A stretch of 64,000 nt of DNA from Cunninghamia lanceolata (GCA_027924645.1 BSBN01000354.1:10310001-10374000), one strand, 5' to 3'. Positions 35,701 through 47,744 are shown, counted from the first letter of the stretch. Notes: generated by a model from the sequence alone, not told the origin. A program made the numbers and translations.

Positions 35701-38700
35701 CTATTATCATTCTTTAAATAGAAAGGAGGCCTGTATATGTAGCAAAGAAAGCCACTTGGTATATTGGTGGAGAGTGAAAATAGCAAGCAGGATGTCAAGG
35801 GTTCGACTCCCACAAACTAATCTTTTAACAATCAAACTGTCACATGTCCCACATGGCACCCAATCATTGGGCCACGTGGCATTATCTCATTCATCCGTCA
35901 GTGACACATGTTACGATGGATTGGTCCACATCATCAGACCTGCCACGTCATCTGCTGGCTTAGATGCCGCCATCTGCCATGTGTCAACCTTTGGACCTGC
36001 CACGTCAACAACTGCCATTGTGTCTACCATGTCAGCATGCTGACATCATCATTGTATTGTCTAGTCATAATGGTCAACCCTCAACTTTGACCGGCCATAT
36101 CTTGCTCGTACGAGCTTCGATCGAGGCGAAACGAGCCACGTCAGAATCGTGGTGATGAGCTCTTCGACTTGGCATCATTTTTGATTGGATTTGAGATAAT
36201 AAATTTTTCACCTTTTTGAATGCATGATTTGCTTGTTTGACTGAACCTTTGACTACATATAACTTCTGCATACCAACTCCTTTTGAGCCCATTTGATTTG
36301 AATCAGAATCATGCTAGCGACATCTTTCCATTGACGCTGATTCCCTTAGGTTCTGAGACTGCAAAAATTTTAGGTCTTCTGGATTCATTTAGATCATTCC
36401 TTCCCACTTGGGGTTCAAACCACCCGACCCCCTTTTATAGGGATTCGTTTCTATTATCATTCTTTAAATAGAAAGGAAGCCCATATATGTAGCAAAGAAA
36501 GCCGCTTGGTATATTGGTCGAGAGTGAAAATAGTAAGGTTCGACCCCACAAACCAAGCTTTTAACAATCAAACTGCCACATGTGCCACGTGGCACCCAAT
36601 CATTACGCCACATGGAATTACCTCATTTGTCCATCAATGACATGTGTCACCCTAGATTATTCCACATCTATAGACCTACCACGTCATCTGCTAACTCAGA
36701 TGCTGCCATCTCCCACGTGTCAACCTCTAGACCTACCACTTCAACAATTACGACAATGACTGCCATCTCAGCATGCTGATGTCATCATTGTATTGTCTAG
36801 TCGACATGGTCAACCCTCAACTTTGACCAGCCATATCTAGTTCATATGAACTCCGATCGCCATTTAAATTGTGGTGATGAGCTCTTCGACTTGGCATCCT
36901 TTTCACTTGGATTTGAGATAATCAATTTTTCACCTTTTTGAATGCCTGATTCCCTATTTGACTGAACCTTTGACTGCACATAACTTTTGCATACGAACTC
37001 CTTTTTAGCCCATTCAAGTTGCATCAGGATCATGTCAGCGACCTCTTTCCAATGATGTTGATTTCATCTGGTTCTGAGACTGTAAATTTTTTAGTTCTTC
37101 TATATCCATCTGGATCAATATTCCCCACTGGGGGTTCAAACCACCTGACCCCCTTTTATAGGGATTCATTTCTATTATCATTCTTTAAATAGAAAGGAGG
37201 CCCGTATATGTAGCAAAGAAAGCTGCTTGGTATATTAGTGGAGAGTGAAAATAGCAAGCATGAGGTCAGGGGTTCGACCCCCACAAACCAACCTTTTAAC
37301 AATCAAACTGCCACATGTGCCAAGTGGCACCCAATCATTGGGTCACGTGGCATTACCTCATTCTTCCATCAGCGACACGTGTCACGCTGGATTGGTCCAC
37401 ATCTTCAGACCTGCCACGTCATCTGCTGATTTAGATGCCACCATCTACTATGTCAACAACTGCCACTATGTCTGAGATGTTAGCATGCTACCGTCATCAT
37501 TGTACTGTCTAGTCAGCATGCTCAACCCTCAACTTTAACCGACCATATCTTGCTCGTATGAGATCCGATCGAGGCGAAACGTGTGGCATTAAAATCATGA
37601 CGATGAGCTCTTTGACTTAACATCACTTTTGCTTAGATTTGAGACAATCAATTTTTCACTATTTTGAATATCTAATTCACCTATTTGCCTGAACCTTTGA
37701 CTGCACATAACTTCTGTATATGAACTCCTTTTGATCCCGTTCAAGTTGTGTTAGGATCGTGTCAGCAACCTCTTTCCAATGATGTTGATTCTGTCAGGTT
37801 CTGAGACTGTAAGATTTTTAGGTCTACTGGATCCACCTAGATCATTCCTCCCCACTGGGGGTTCAAACCACCTGAACCCCTTTTATAGGGATTTGTTTCT
37901 ATTAATATTCTTTAAATAGAAGGAAGGCCTGTATATGTAGCAATGAAAGCCGCTTGGTATATTGGTGGATAGTGAAAATAGGAAGCTGGAGGTCAAGGGT
38001 TCGAACCCCACAAACCAACCTTTTAACAAGTAAATCACCACATGTGCCACATGGCACCCAATCATTGGGCCATGTGGTATTCAGTCATTCGTCCGTCAGT
38101 GACACATGTCATGCTGGATTGGTCCACATCTTCATATCTACCACGTCATCTGTTGAGTCAAATCCTGCCACCTGCCACGTGTCAACATCTAGACCTGCCA
38201 CGCCAACAACTGCCACTATGTCTGCCATGTTAGCATGATGACATCATCATTATACTGTCTAGTCAGCATGGTAAACCCTCAACTTTGATCGGCCATATCT
38301 TGCTCGTACGAGCTCAGATCAAGGCGAAACGAGCAATGTCAGAATCATGGCGACGAGCTCTTCAACTTGGCATAATTTTTGCTTGGATTCCAGACGATAA
38401 AATTTTCACCTTTTTGAATGCATGATTCACCTGTTTCACTGAACCTTTGATTACACATAATTTTTGCATATGAACTCCTTTTGAGCCCGTTCAAGTTGCG
38501 TCAGGATCTTGCCCTCTTTCCAATGATACTGATTCCGTCAGGTTCTGAGACTGCAAAATTTTTAGGTTTTGTGGATCCATTTAGATCATTCCTTCCCACT
38601 GGGGGTTCAGACCACTCGACACCCTTTTATAGGGATTTGTTTCTATTATCATTCTTTAAATAGAAAGGAAGCCCGTATATGTAGTAAAGAAAGCCACTCA

Positions 38701-40247
38701 GTATATTGGTGGAGAGTGAAAATAGTAAGGTTCAACCCCACAAACCAACCTTTTAACAATCAAACCGCCACATGTGCCACGTGGTACCCAATCATTAGGC
38801 CACATGGCATTACCTCATTTGTCCGTCAGTGACACATGTCACACTAGATTGGTCCACATCTTCAGACCTGCCACGTCATCTACTGACTCAGATGCCCCCA
38901 TCTATGATGTGTCAACCTTTGGACCTACCACGTCAACAACTGCCACTGTGTCTGCCATGTCAGCATGCTGATGTCATCATTGTACTGTCTAGTCGACATG
39001 GTCAACCCTCAACTTTGACCAGCCATATTTTGCTCGTACGAGCTTCGATCGTGGCGATGAGCTCTTCGTCTTGGCATCATTATTTCTTGGATTTGAGACA
39101 ATCAATTTTTCACCTTTTTGAATGCTTGATTCGCCTATTCGACCGAACCTTTAACTGCACATAACTTCTACATACAAACTCCTTTTGAGCCTATTCAAGT
39201 TGCATCAGGATCATGTTAGTAACCTCTTTCCAATGAAGCTGATTCCGTCAGGTTCTAAGACTGCAAAATTTTTGGTTCTTCTGTATCCATCTGGATCATT
39301 ATTCCCCACTGGGGGTTCAAACCACCCGAACCCTTTTTATAAGGATTTGTTCCTATTATCATTCTTAAATAGAAATGAGCCCCAGATATGTAGCAAAGAA
39401 AGCTGCTTGGTATATTGGTGGAGAGTGAAAATAGCAAGCAGGAGGTTAGGGGTTCGACCCCCACAAACCAACCTTTTAACAATTAAACTGCAACATGAGC
39501 CATGTGGCACCCAATCCTTGGGTCACGTGGCATTACCTCATTCTTCTGTCAGTGACACTTTTCACACTGGATTGGTCCACATTTTCAGACCTACCACGTC
39601 ATCTACTGACTCAGATGCTGCCATTTGCCACGTGTCAAACTCTGGACTTGCCACATCAACAACTGCCACTATGTCTGTTATGTCAGTATCCTGACATCAT
39701 CATTGTACTATCTAGTCAGCATGGTCAACCCTCAACTTTGACCGGCCATATCTTGCTCATATGAGCTCCGATCGAGGCGAAACGAGCGGCATGGAAATCG
39801 TGACGACGAGCTCTTTGACTTGGCATAATTTTTGCTTAGATTTGAGACAATTAATTTTTCACCTTTTTGAACGCCTAATTCACCTATTTGACCAAACCTT
39901 TGATTGCACATAACTTCTGCATATGGACTCCTTTTGAGCCCATTCAACTTTGGTTAGGATTGTGTTAGCAACCTCTTTCCAATGATGTTGATTCTATCAT
40001 GTTCTCAGACTACAATTTTTTTGGTCTTCTAGATCCACCTGGATCGTTCCTCCCCTCTTGGGGTTCAAACCACCCGACCCCCTTTTATAGCGATTAATTT
40101 TTATTATCATTCTTTAAATAGAAAGGAGGCCCGTATATGTAGCAAAGAAAGCCGTTTGGTATGATGGTGGAGAGTGAAAATAGCAAGCAGGAGGTCAGGG
40201 GTTCAACCCCCACAAACCAATCTTTTAACAATCAAACTACCACATGT

Positions 40248-40280
40248 GCCACGTGGCACCCAATCATTGGGCCACGTGGC
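40248..40280 (+). other. G-box hairpin, example 2
   Basis: The same 33-bp palindrome as at 26333-26365, with no change in either CACGTG arm, about 14 kb away. Most other copies carry CG-to-TG or CG-to-CA changes in one or both arms. Confidence 0.8.
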
Positions 40281-42793
40281 ATTACCTCATTTATTTGTCA
40301 GTGACATGTGTCACGTTGGATTGGTCCACATCATCAGACTTGCCACGTCATCTGTTGACTCAGATGCTGCCATTTTGCATGTGTCAACCTCTGGACCTGC
40401 CATGTCAACAACTGCCACTGTGTCTGCCATGTCAGTATGCTGACATCATCATTATATTGTCTAGTAAGCATGGTTAACCCTCAAATTTGACTGGCCATAT
40501 CTTTCTCGTATGAGCTCCGATCGAGGCAAAACGAGCGGCGTCTAAATCGTGGTGACGAGATCTTCGACTTCGCATCATTTTTTCTTAGATTTGAGATAAT
40601 CAATTTTTCACCTTTTTGAATGTCTGATTCACCTATTTGACCAAACCTTTGACTTCACATAACTTCTGCATACGAACTCCTTTTGAGCCCGTTCAGGTTG
40701 TGTTAGGATCGTGTCAGCGACCTCTTTCAGATGATGCTGATTCCGTTAGGTTCTAGGACTGTAAAATTTTTAGTTCTTCTGTATCCACTTGGATTATTCC
40801 TCTCCACTGGGGGTTCAAACCACCCAACCCCCTTTTATAGGGATTTGTTTCTATTATCATTCATTAAATAGAAAGGAGACCTGTATATGTAGCAAAGAAA
40901 GCCGCTTGGTATATTGGTGGAGACTGAAAAAAGTAAGTAGGAGGTCAGGGGTTTGACCCCCACAAACTAACCTTTTAACAATCAAAATGCCACATGTACC
41001 ACATGGCACCCAATCATTGGGCCACGTGGCATTACCTCATTCGTCCATCAATGACACGTGTCACGCTGGATTGGTCCACATCTTTAGACCTGCCAGGTCA
41101 TCTGCTAACTCAGATGTCGCCATCTGCCACTTCAACAACTGCCACTATGTCTGCCATGTCAACATGCTGACATCATCATTGTACTATCTAGTCAGCATGG
41201 TCAACCCTCAACTTTGACCAGCCATATCTTACTCGTACGAGCTCTGATCGAGGTGAAACAAGCGGCGTCAAAATCGTGGAGACGAGATCTTTGACTTGGC
41301 ATCATTTTTGCTTGGATTTGAGTCAATCAATCTTTCACCTTTTGAACCCCTAATTCACCTATTTGACCAAACCTTTGACTACACATAACTTCTGCATACG
41401 AACTGCTTTTGAGTCCATTCAAGTTGCGTTAGGATCGTGTCAACAACCTCTTTCCAATGATGTTGATTCTGTCAGGTTCTGAGACTACAAGATTTTAGGT
41501 CTTCTGGATCCACCTAGATCATTCATCCCCACTGGGGGTTCAAACCACCCGACCCCCTTTTATAAGGATTTGTTTCTATTATCATTCTTCAAACCCCTGA
41601 TTCACATGTTTGACCAAACCTTTGACTGCACATAACTTCTATATATGAACTCCTTTTGAGCCTGTTCAAGTTGCATTAGGACCGTGTCAGCGACCTCTTT
41701 CCAATGATACTGATTCCGTCAGGTTCTGAGACTGTAAGATTTTTAGGTCTTCTGGATCCATCTAGATCAATCCTCCCCACTTGGGGTTCAAACCACCTGA
41801 GCCCCTTTTATAGGGATTTGTTTCTATTATCATTCTATAATAGAAAGGAGGCCCATATATGTAGCAATGAAAGTCACTTGGTATATTGGTGGAGAGTGAA
41901 AATAGGAAGCAGGAGGTCAGGGGTTCGACCCCCACAAACCAACCTTTTAACAAGCAAATCACCACATGTGCCATGTGGCACCCAATCATTGGGCCACGTG
42001 GCGTTCTCTCATTCGTCCATCAGTGACACGTGTCATGCTAGATTGGTCCACATCTTCAGACCTACCACATCATCTGTTGAGTCAGATGCTTCCATCTGCC
42101 ACGTGTCAACATCTGGACCTACCACGCCAATAACTACCACTGTGTCTACCATGTTAGCATGATGACATCATCATTATTTTATCTAGATAGCATGGTCAAC
42201 CCTCAACTTTGACCAACCATATCTTGCTCGTACGAGCTCATATCAAGGTGAAATGAGCAGCGTCAGAATCGTGGCAATGAACTCTTTGCTTTCGAATAAT
42301 TTTTGCTTGGATTTGAGACAATAAATTTTTCACTTTTTTGAACGCATGATTCTCCTATTTGACTGAACCTTTGACTGCACTTAACTTTTGCATACGAACA
42401 CCTTTTGAGCTTGTTCAAGTTGTGTGAAGATCGTGCTAGTGTCCTCTTTCCAATGATGCTGATTCTGAGACTACAAAATTTTTAGGTCTTTTGGATCCAT
42501 TTAGATTATTCATTCCCACTGGGGGTTCAAACCACCTGACCCCCTTTTATAGGGATACGTTTCTATTATCATTCTTTAATTAGAAAGGAAGCCCATATAT
42601 GTAGTAAAGAAAGCCACTTGGTATATTGGTGGAGAGTGAAAAGAGCAAGGTTTGACCCCACAAACCAACCTTTTAACAATCAAATCACCACATGTGCCAC
42701 ATGGCATCCAATCATTAGGCCACATGGAATTATCTCATTCATTTGTCAGTGACACGTGTCACGTTGGATTGGTCCACATCTTCAGACCTGCCA

Positions 42794-43781
42794 AAACATA
42801 CTGGAAAAGAAGAAGAGTACTATCAAAGAAGTAAGCCAAAACATACTGGAAAAGGATAAAAGAAGGAAAGAGAAAGTTGTGGTACTAAAAAGACAAGGGA
42901 CAAATACCAGAAGGCACTATGTCACTGAGACAGAAGAGGAAGATAGTGAGGAGGAAGAAGAGTTTGTTCCCACTAAGATACAAGATGAGAAAGTTGTGAA
43001 GGAAACCAAACAAACAATAAAGAAGTAACAAGAAAAGGTGAAATAATACAAGATATTTTTCACCAAAGGAGAAGTAGAAGATCTCAAGAAACTAGCCCAA
43101 TTGATACAACAACACAGACTTATTGAGAAATTGAAGCAATTTTCTAAAAACTAGAATAAAGAGCAAGGTCAAAAGAGTCAACTCTGGAGGATGGGAAAAA
43201 CATATAGAGAATGGAAAATAAAACCACTTATGGTGGATATTCACATCAATCATAGAAAGGTTTGGATTGTCATGATAGACCTGGGAGCAGATGTCAACAT
43301 GATCACAAAGAAGTTGTGGGATCAGTTAGGAAGACCCAAATTTATAGAGCCAAATTACATCATTCTGACAGATGGATCTAATATGCAGATAATTGGAGAA
43401 TGGAACCAAGTCGAAGTTAACCTAATGGGGGTCAAACAAGTCTTAGACTTCATTGTTGTAGCCATGAAGGATCAACGAGAAGCTTTCAATGCACTTTTAG
43501 GGTTGAGATGGTTTGTAGATGCAAACGGCGTCATAGACTCCCATAAAGAAGAGCTATCATTTGCTAATGCTAACAAGATTGTTAAAATTCCTTTGGGATC
43601 ATCAATGGAGGAAGAATACATAGAAGACGTCAACCATATTGAAGATAGTAACAAGGATGCAAATAATCTCTACACAATTACAAGACTGGATACAGTGGAG
43701 ACAATAAAAGAGCCTAATTCTAAGGGAGAAGTGGAGATAGAAGATAGTCACCATAGTACAAATAGTGATGAGGTTTTATAA
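42794..43781 (+). pseudogene. Gypsy gag tail and protease remnant
   Basis: One frame runs from the array junction to 43781 with stops at 43026-43028 and two more before 43190. The first part is a Lys/Glu-rich gag tail that contains a 45-bp tandem duplication (CAAAACATACTGGAAAAG at about 42792 and 42837). The part from 43191 is a retropepsin-like protease: VMIDLGADVNMITKKLWDQL carries the D-x-G active site, followed later by NALLGLRWFVDANGVID, the usual ALLG-x-x-W motif. The tail after it (EEEYIEDVNHIEDSNKD) is acidic. RT and integrase are missing. The left end is cut off at the array junction. It is a separate family from the 5017-16385 element. Confidence 0.75.
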
Positions 43782-44423
43782 AATTAGATGAGAAAATAAC
43801 CAAAACTAAGAACAAGGAAAATGTTGGGCTACAGGAGCATATTCATGATCAGGACTGGCAAGGAAAACACATCGCAATCCTTTGCATTTTATGAAACCTC
43901 ACCGTAGATCACTTGCAACACACTAGGGATGACCAAGACACTTATATCTCAAAAATATCAATAAGTAAAGCAAAGGAAATAGATAAATTAACATACCAAT
44001 ATGACTGGGTTACTAGAGATACAGGCAAGATAGCCAAAGAAAAGAGGAAGAAAGGAGAAAAAGTGCGATGAAAACATTAGGGAGAGGTTGCTTCAAATGC
44101 CAAATCACCAGATCATCAATCTTTGGAAGAAAGACACTGATTGCAGAAAGATTCTGCAATGGAAAAACATTGTATCAAAGACTAGCCACTAACAAGGGAA
44201 AAGTTTTAGTCATTAGTAGAAAAGAAATAAATTAATGAAGAGAAGGAATAAAAAGGGTAAGTAGAAAAAACTAGGGCAAAAAGGAAATGTATTTAACCCT
44301 AATCTTGCCTGTGGAACCTCATTTTGCATTCATACTTTGGTGAAATTTGAACTCTGAGAGAATAAGCAATCGATGAATGTAGTAATGAAGAGTAGAAGAA
44401 CATAGGCAACCAATGGATACATA
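43782..44423. other. Non-coding stretch of gypsy remnant
   Basis: AT-rich sequence, purine-rich on this strand, with no readable domain in any frame. RT and integrase would be expected between protease and the 3' LTR of a gypsy element, so this is probably a deleted or scrambled internal part. Confidence 0.4.
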
Positions 44424-44878
44424 ATGGCAACCCCTGAGATAATCAACATCACACACAAGCCTCAGTCAAAGTTCAAAAAATACCCTTGGAAATCCCTAGA
44501 GGTCGATAAAGATGGTGCATTCTCAAATATGCTAACAGATGTGGTATACACAAAAGATGTAAGGAAATACATTCATAAAACTTTGGTGGAGATCAACCAT
44601 ATGAAATTTGAAGAACTGAGGGATACACTGCTAGGAGATACAAGGTATCTACTTGATTATGCAGACATTTCATAAAAGAAGCTAGATGTGTAGAAGGACT
44701 TCCCCAACTTCACCGATGCACAAGAATGGGTGAGAGTCATTCTAAGTTGAGTTTATGATGAGTTTTTATATCTGGACAAAACCCTATAGAATAATAAAGG
44801 ACAAAAAGGTATGTTGGCTAAAGCCAAGAAGTAGTGGGACACCAGTCTAACATAGCTCAAGCAAATCTATAAGACTAT
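44424..44878 (+). pseudogene. Unidentified ORF next to gypsy 3' LTR
   Basis: Open for 83 codons (ATG at 44424 to a stop at 44673-44675), then readable in the same frame with several more stops up to about 44878. Visible features are KKYPWKSLEVDKDGAF, DVRKYIHKTLVEINHMKF and DTLLGDTRYLLDYADIS, and beyond the stop DFPNFTDAQEWVRVIL and VYDEFLYLDKTL. It is hydrophilic, rich in Lys/Asp/Leu and probably helical, with no membrane segment and no catalytic motif I recognise. It lies about 50 bp before the polypurine tract, where most gypsy elements have only integrase or untranslated sequence. It may be an extra element ORF or a captured fragment. Confidence 0.5.
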
Positions 44879-44926
44879 GCTACCTAGCAACTAATTTTGC
44901 ATGTCTTGAGGACAAGACATAATTTT

Positions 44927-44938
44927 GAGGGGGGATGA
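44927..44938 (+). promoter_or_regulatory. Polypurine tract
   Basis: GAGGGGGGATGA directly before the TGTTAGC start of the LTR. Such a tract primes plus-strand DNA synthesis, so the adjacent LTR is the 3' LTR of a plus-strand element. Confidence 0.7.
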
Positions 44939-45418
44939 TGTTAGCAATGTGTAGAGCATAAAGGAGAGCCAACCAAAAGTTGGCATACACTATGTCGAGG
45001 CCTGATCTAACATGAAACACATCCCTATATGTAATAGATATAGTATATATATAGATATATGACATGATGATAAGATATAGAAGAATAGTAGTATGACATA
45101 TGATATATGTTGATGTAAGAATGACATAGAAGTCATTAATGTAATTGATGAGGTAGAGACTTAGACTTGCTGGAGGATGGATAGATGATGTACATACTTG
45201 ATGATTGTTTTTATATATATATATATATATATGGAGATCTGCCAGTACAGGATAATTTTGTGTTGTCTTATTTTGATGTGTATGTGATGCTCTATTTTGG
45301 TATTCTTTATGTTTTGCTGTCAATCTCTAGCTACTTGACTGGGGTATAAACTAACTACAAAGACTTGACTGAGGATCAAATCTCCAGACTGGTATCTCCT
45401 CTACATTTCTTACTAACA
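44939..45418 (+). repeat. 3' LTR of truncated gypsy element
   Basis: A 480-bp LTR from TGTTAG to CTAACA, matching 6-bp inverted ends, right after the polypurine tract. It contains a (TA)n run at 45211-45232. No second copy is in the window, and the target duplication cannot be checked because the 5' side is gone. Confidence 0.65.
45211..45232. repeat. (TA)n microsatellite
   Basis: About eleven TA repeats inside the 480-bp LTR. Confidence 0.9.
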
Positions 45419-45480
45419 ATATATGTCATAGATTACATGTTATAAATATCATGCTATATGTGGATAAGGAGATTAATATG

Positions 45481-45812
45481 CTTAGATTAATAAACCTATA
45501 TTATGGATGCAAATGAAAAATGGATAATAATGATAATGGGATGTAATAATGGAATAGATAATGTTTAGATTAATAAACATATATTATGGATGCAAATGGA
45601 TAATGGATAATGGATAATAATGATAATGAGATGTAATAATGGAATGGATAATGTTTAGATTAATAAACATATATTATAGATGCAAATGGATAATGGATAA
45701 TGCAATAATGTTAATGGAAAGTAATAATGAAATGGATAATGTGATGGGATAATGGAATGCAATAATGAGAATGGGATTTAATAATGAAATGAATAATAAG
45801 ATGGATAATGAT
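45481..45812 (+). repeat. GATAAT-rich minisatellite
   Basis: Three imperfect copies of an 83-90-bp unit beginning TTAGATTAATAAAC (45482, 45565, 45655), each ending in runs of GGATAATGGATAATG. A decayed tail of ATAATG-type motifs extends to about 45812. Confidence 0.8.
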
Positions 45813-47744
45813 ACCTAAGTCGGTGTTGTATCCAAGGGACAGGGTATGCACATGGGTCGTGCAAGTGTGGTTGTGTGTCTTGTATGTTGATCATGATACA
45901 TGGGTCCTAAAAATGGTCACAAGGAATAGTATGGGTGGTATTAAGGTGAAGGTAAATACATAGGATGGGTAGGTCAGAAGGTAGTAGAAAGGAGGATATG
46001 CACATGGGATAATTTGGGTAGGAGGTTGGTGAAAGGGGGGTGGGTTCCAATCCAAGTTCTTTCAATGAAATGGTAAGGAGGAGAGGGTGATATGATGGGA
46101 AGATATCTTTGATGAATCTTGGAGAGAAATGGGGATGATGGTGATGGTAAGGAATGTGTGATGTAGGTATCCATACAGAATGTGGGTTCTGAATCCAAAC
46201 CCTGTGGGAGATATCAAACATCAAGATTCTTATGGGAAAGGGGTATTTTTGAATGTATAAAAAATACTTCGTAGATTATGAGAACTTATATTAATATAGC
46301 ACGAGATATTATGCACCAGGGTATGAAGAACCAAGGTGACAATGTATTCCATGCATAGGACTTGACATGAAAAGTAAAGGATGACCTTATACATGCCCAA
46401 GATAATACAATCTTGTCTAGGTGTGTGAGAAAGAAAAACTTAGAGCATAAGTCCTTAGTTCACAAAAGGTATTAAGGAAGTCCGGATGCAAAAGGACAAT
46501 TGGTATGCAAGATGCCCTTCCAACACACACAAGATATGAATATTAAGTTGGAGTAATAAGAACACCCAACAAGCATAGTATACAAAAATCAATGACTATG
46601 CCCCATTCTGAGTCCTTTGCAACACGCAAAGATATAGAAAGATCAAGGCAATATTGAAGTAATAAGAGAATGGAACAAAAAAAGAAAATAAAAAAATAAA
46701 AGATCAACTGACCAAACACACAACCATCATATCTCTTGCCAAGACTTGTTCAGATTTAGGATTCTGTCTATTGTAGGAAGGATGCATCCGTAAGGCAGGG
46801 ATTGTTGATGATTCAGATAAGTCGAATGATAAGCAGATAGATATGTAGGCAATGTGCTATGGTCAAGGATAATCTCAATGTATATGATTTTGATGAAGCA
46901 CGATGCTTGTGTAGGTATGTGTAGTATGCCTGTTGTATGAGGGTCAAGTCTAAGTGAGTATAGAGATGAGATGGGATGGTGTTTGTTTATTATGAGCTGA
47001 TTGTAGATGGGTGATGGAATGTGAATAGTGGAAAAGTCAAGATCAGATGGTAGGGACAACTGAAAAGGTTGGAGAGGTGGCATCCTATGCACCTACATAC
47101 TAGATACATCATTCATATCCTAGACTATCTACATACCTTGTATCCACATGATCAAGGCATGCTAGGATGTAAGTGGTGATGTATGTAGTTCTAGTGGATT
47201 GATGAGTCTAGGATGATGGGATGATTGGATGTAGTGGGTGGAGTGATTAGAGGATGGAACTATCAATTTTCATATTGTATCATGGTATCAAAATCACGAT
47301 AGTAGGTTGGGGGAGGCAAGGGAGATTAGGACATTGTGTTACAAGTTAGGTGGATGGTGAGGGATAGTCTAGGTGTAAAGATCAATTGGGGGTCTAGTCA
47401 TGGTAAAGGTTGATTGTTGCTTTTCTATTACTCACTCTTTTGTTAGACCTATTAAAAAATGATGAAGGAATAGGTAAGGAACATAATGGGTAGGTGAGGT
47501 TGTGAGGGGAGAACTAAGGAGGTGTGATGGACCAAGTATGGTAATTGGAGGACAAGGGGATGGAAACTCAGATAGCGGGGATGTATCAGGGGATTGGAAG
47601 TTGGTGGAGATTATGTATGTAGTAATGATAGAAAATGGATGAATAGTGCATCCCGTTTGAGACAATGCATGATGTCTCCGAGCAGGTTTTCATCATGGTA
47701 CTTGCCCAAGGTGCCATGGAAAGTGGTTTTCACCATAGGACGAA
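45813..47744. other. Unassigned, strand-asymmetric region
   Basis: About 1.9 kb with no readable domain. The plus strand is G/A/T-rich and C-poor, with recurrent GGATGG, GGTAGG and GATGGG motifs, so minus-strand frames look Pro/Ser/His-rich; I treat those frames as chance. It may be the LTR or untranslated part of the decayed element to its right. Confidence 0.4.

Larger units (their letters stand above)
16391..42793 (+). repeat. Tandem array of ~740-bp units, block 2
   Basis: About 38 full or partial units. The CCACATGTGCC landmark or a variant recurs near 16557, 17307, 17941, 18692, 19483, 20166, 20957, 21655, 22390, 23130, 23800, 24548, 25074, 26323, 27032, 27764, 28522, 29811, 31755, 32843, 33610, 34342, 35091, 35849, 36575, 37311, 38038, 38766, 39491, 40240, 40988, 41965 and 42688. 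Units with internal deletions have junctions near 25597, 29081, 30556, 31237, 32231 and 41590. Three subtypes are visible. Type A has AAGCAAATC, GAGTCAGATG and AGCATGATGAC. Type C has a shortened tRNA-like module (AAGGTTCGACCCC). Type B is the rest. C usually follows A. The array stops abruptly at ~42793 in the middle of a unit, joined to gypsy gag sequence. Confidence 0.92.

Noticed and set aside
1..42793. Many plus-strand open frames of 60-200 codons with recurring residues such as NHWATWHYLI and DLPRHLL
   Set aside because: They recur because the 740-bp unit recurs. Similar-length frames exist in two or three phases of the same DNA, are cut by stops in most units, and show substitutions at all codon positions. 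I see no sign of selection for protein.
1..42793. CRISPR-like repeat array
   Set aside because: The repeats are about 740 bp and directly adjacent with no unique spacers, and the context is plant retrotransposons.
44880..45323. A 147-codon minus-strand frame
   Set aside because: It lies across the polypurine tract and 480-bp LTR, antisense to the element, and includes the (TA)n run as alternating Ile/Tyr. Chance frame.
45907..47665. Pro/Ser/His-rich minus-strand frames
   Set aside because: They follow from the C-poor, G-rich plus strand. No domain, no conserved motif and no shared frame between neighbours.
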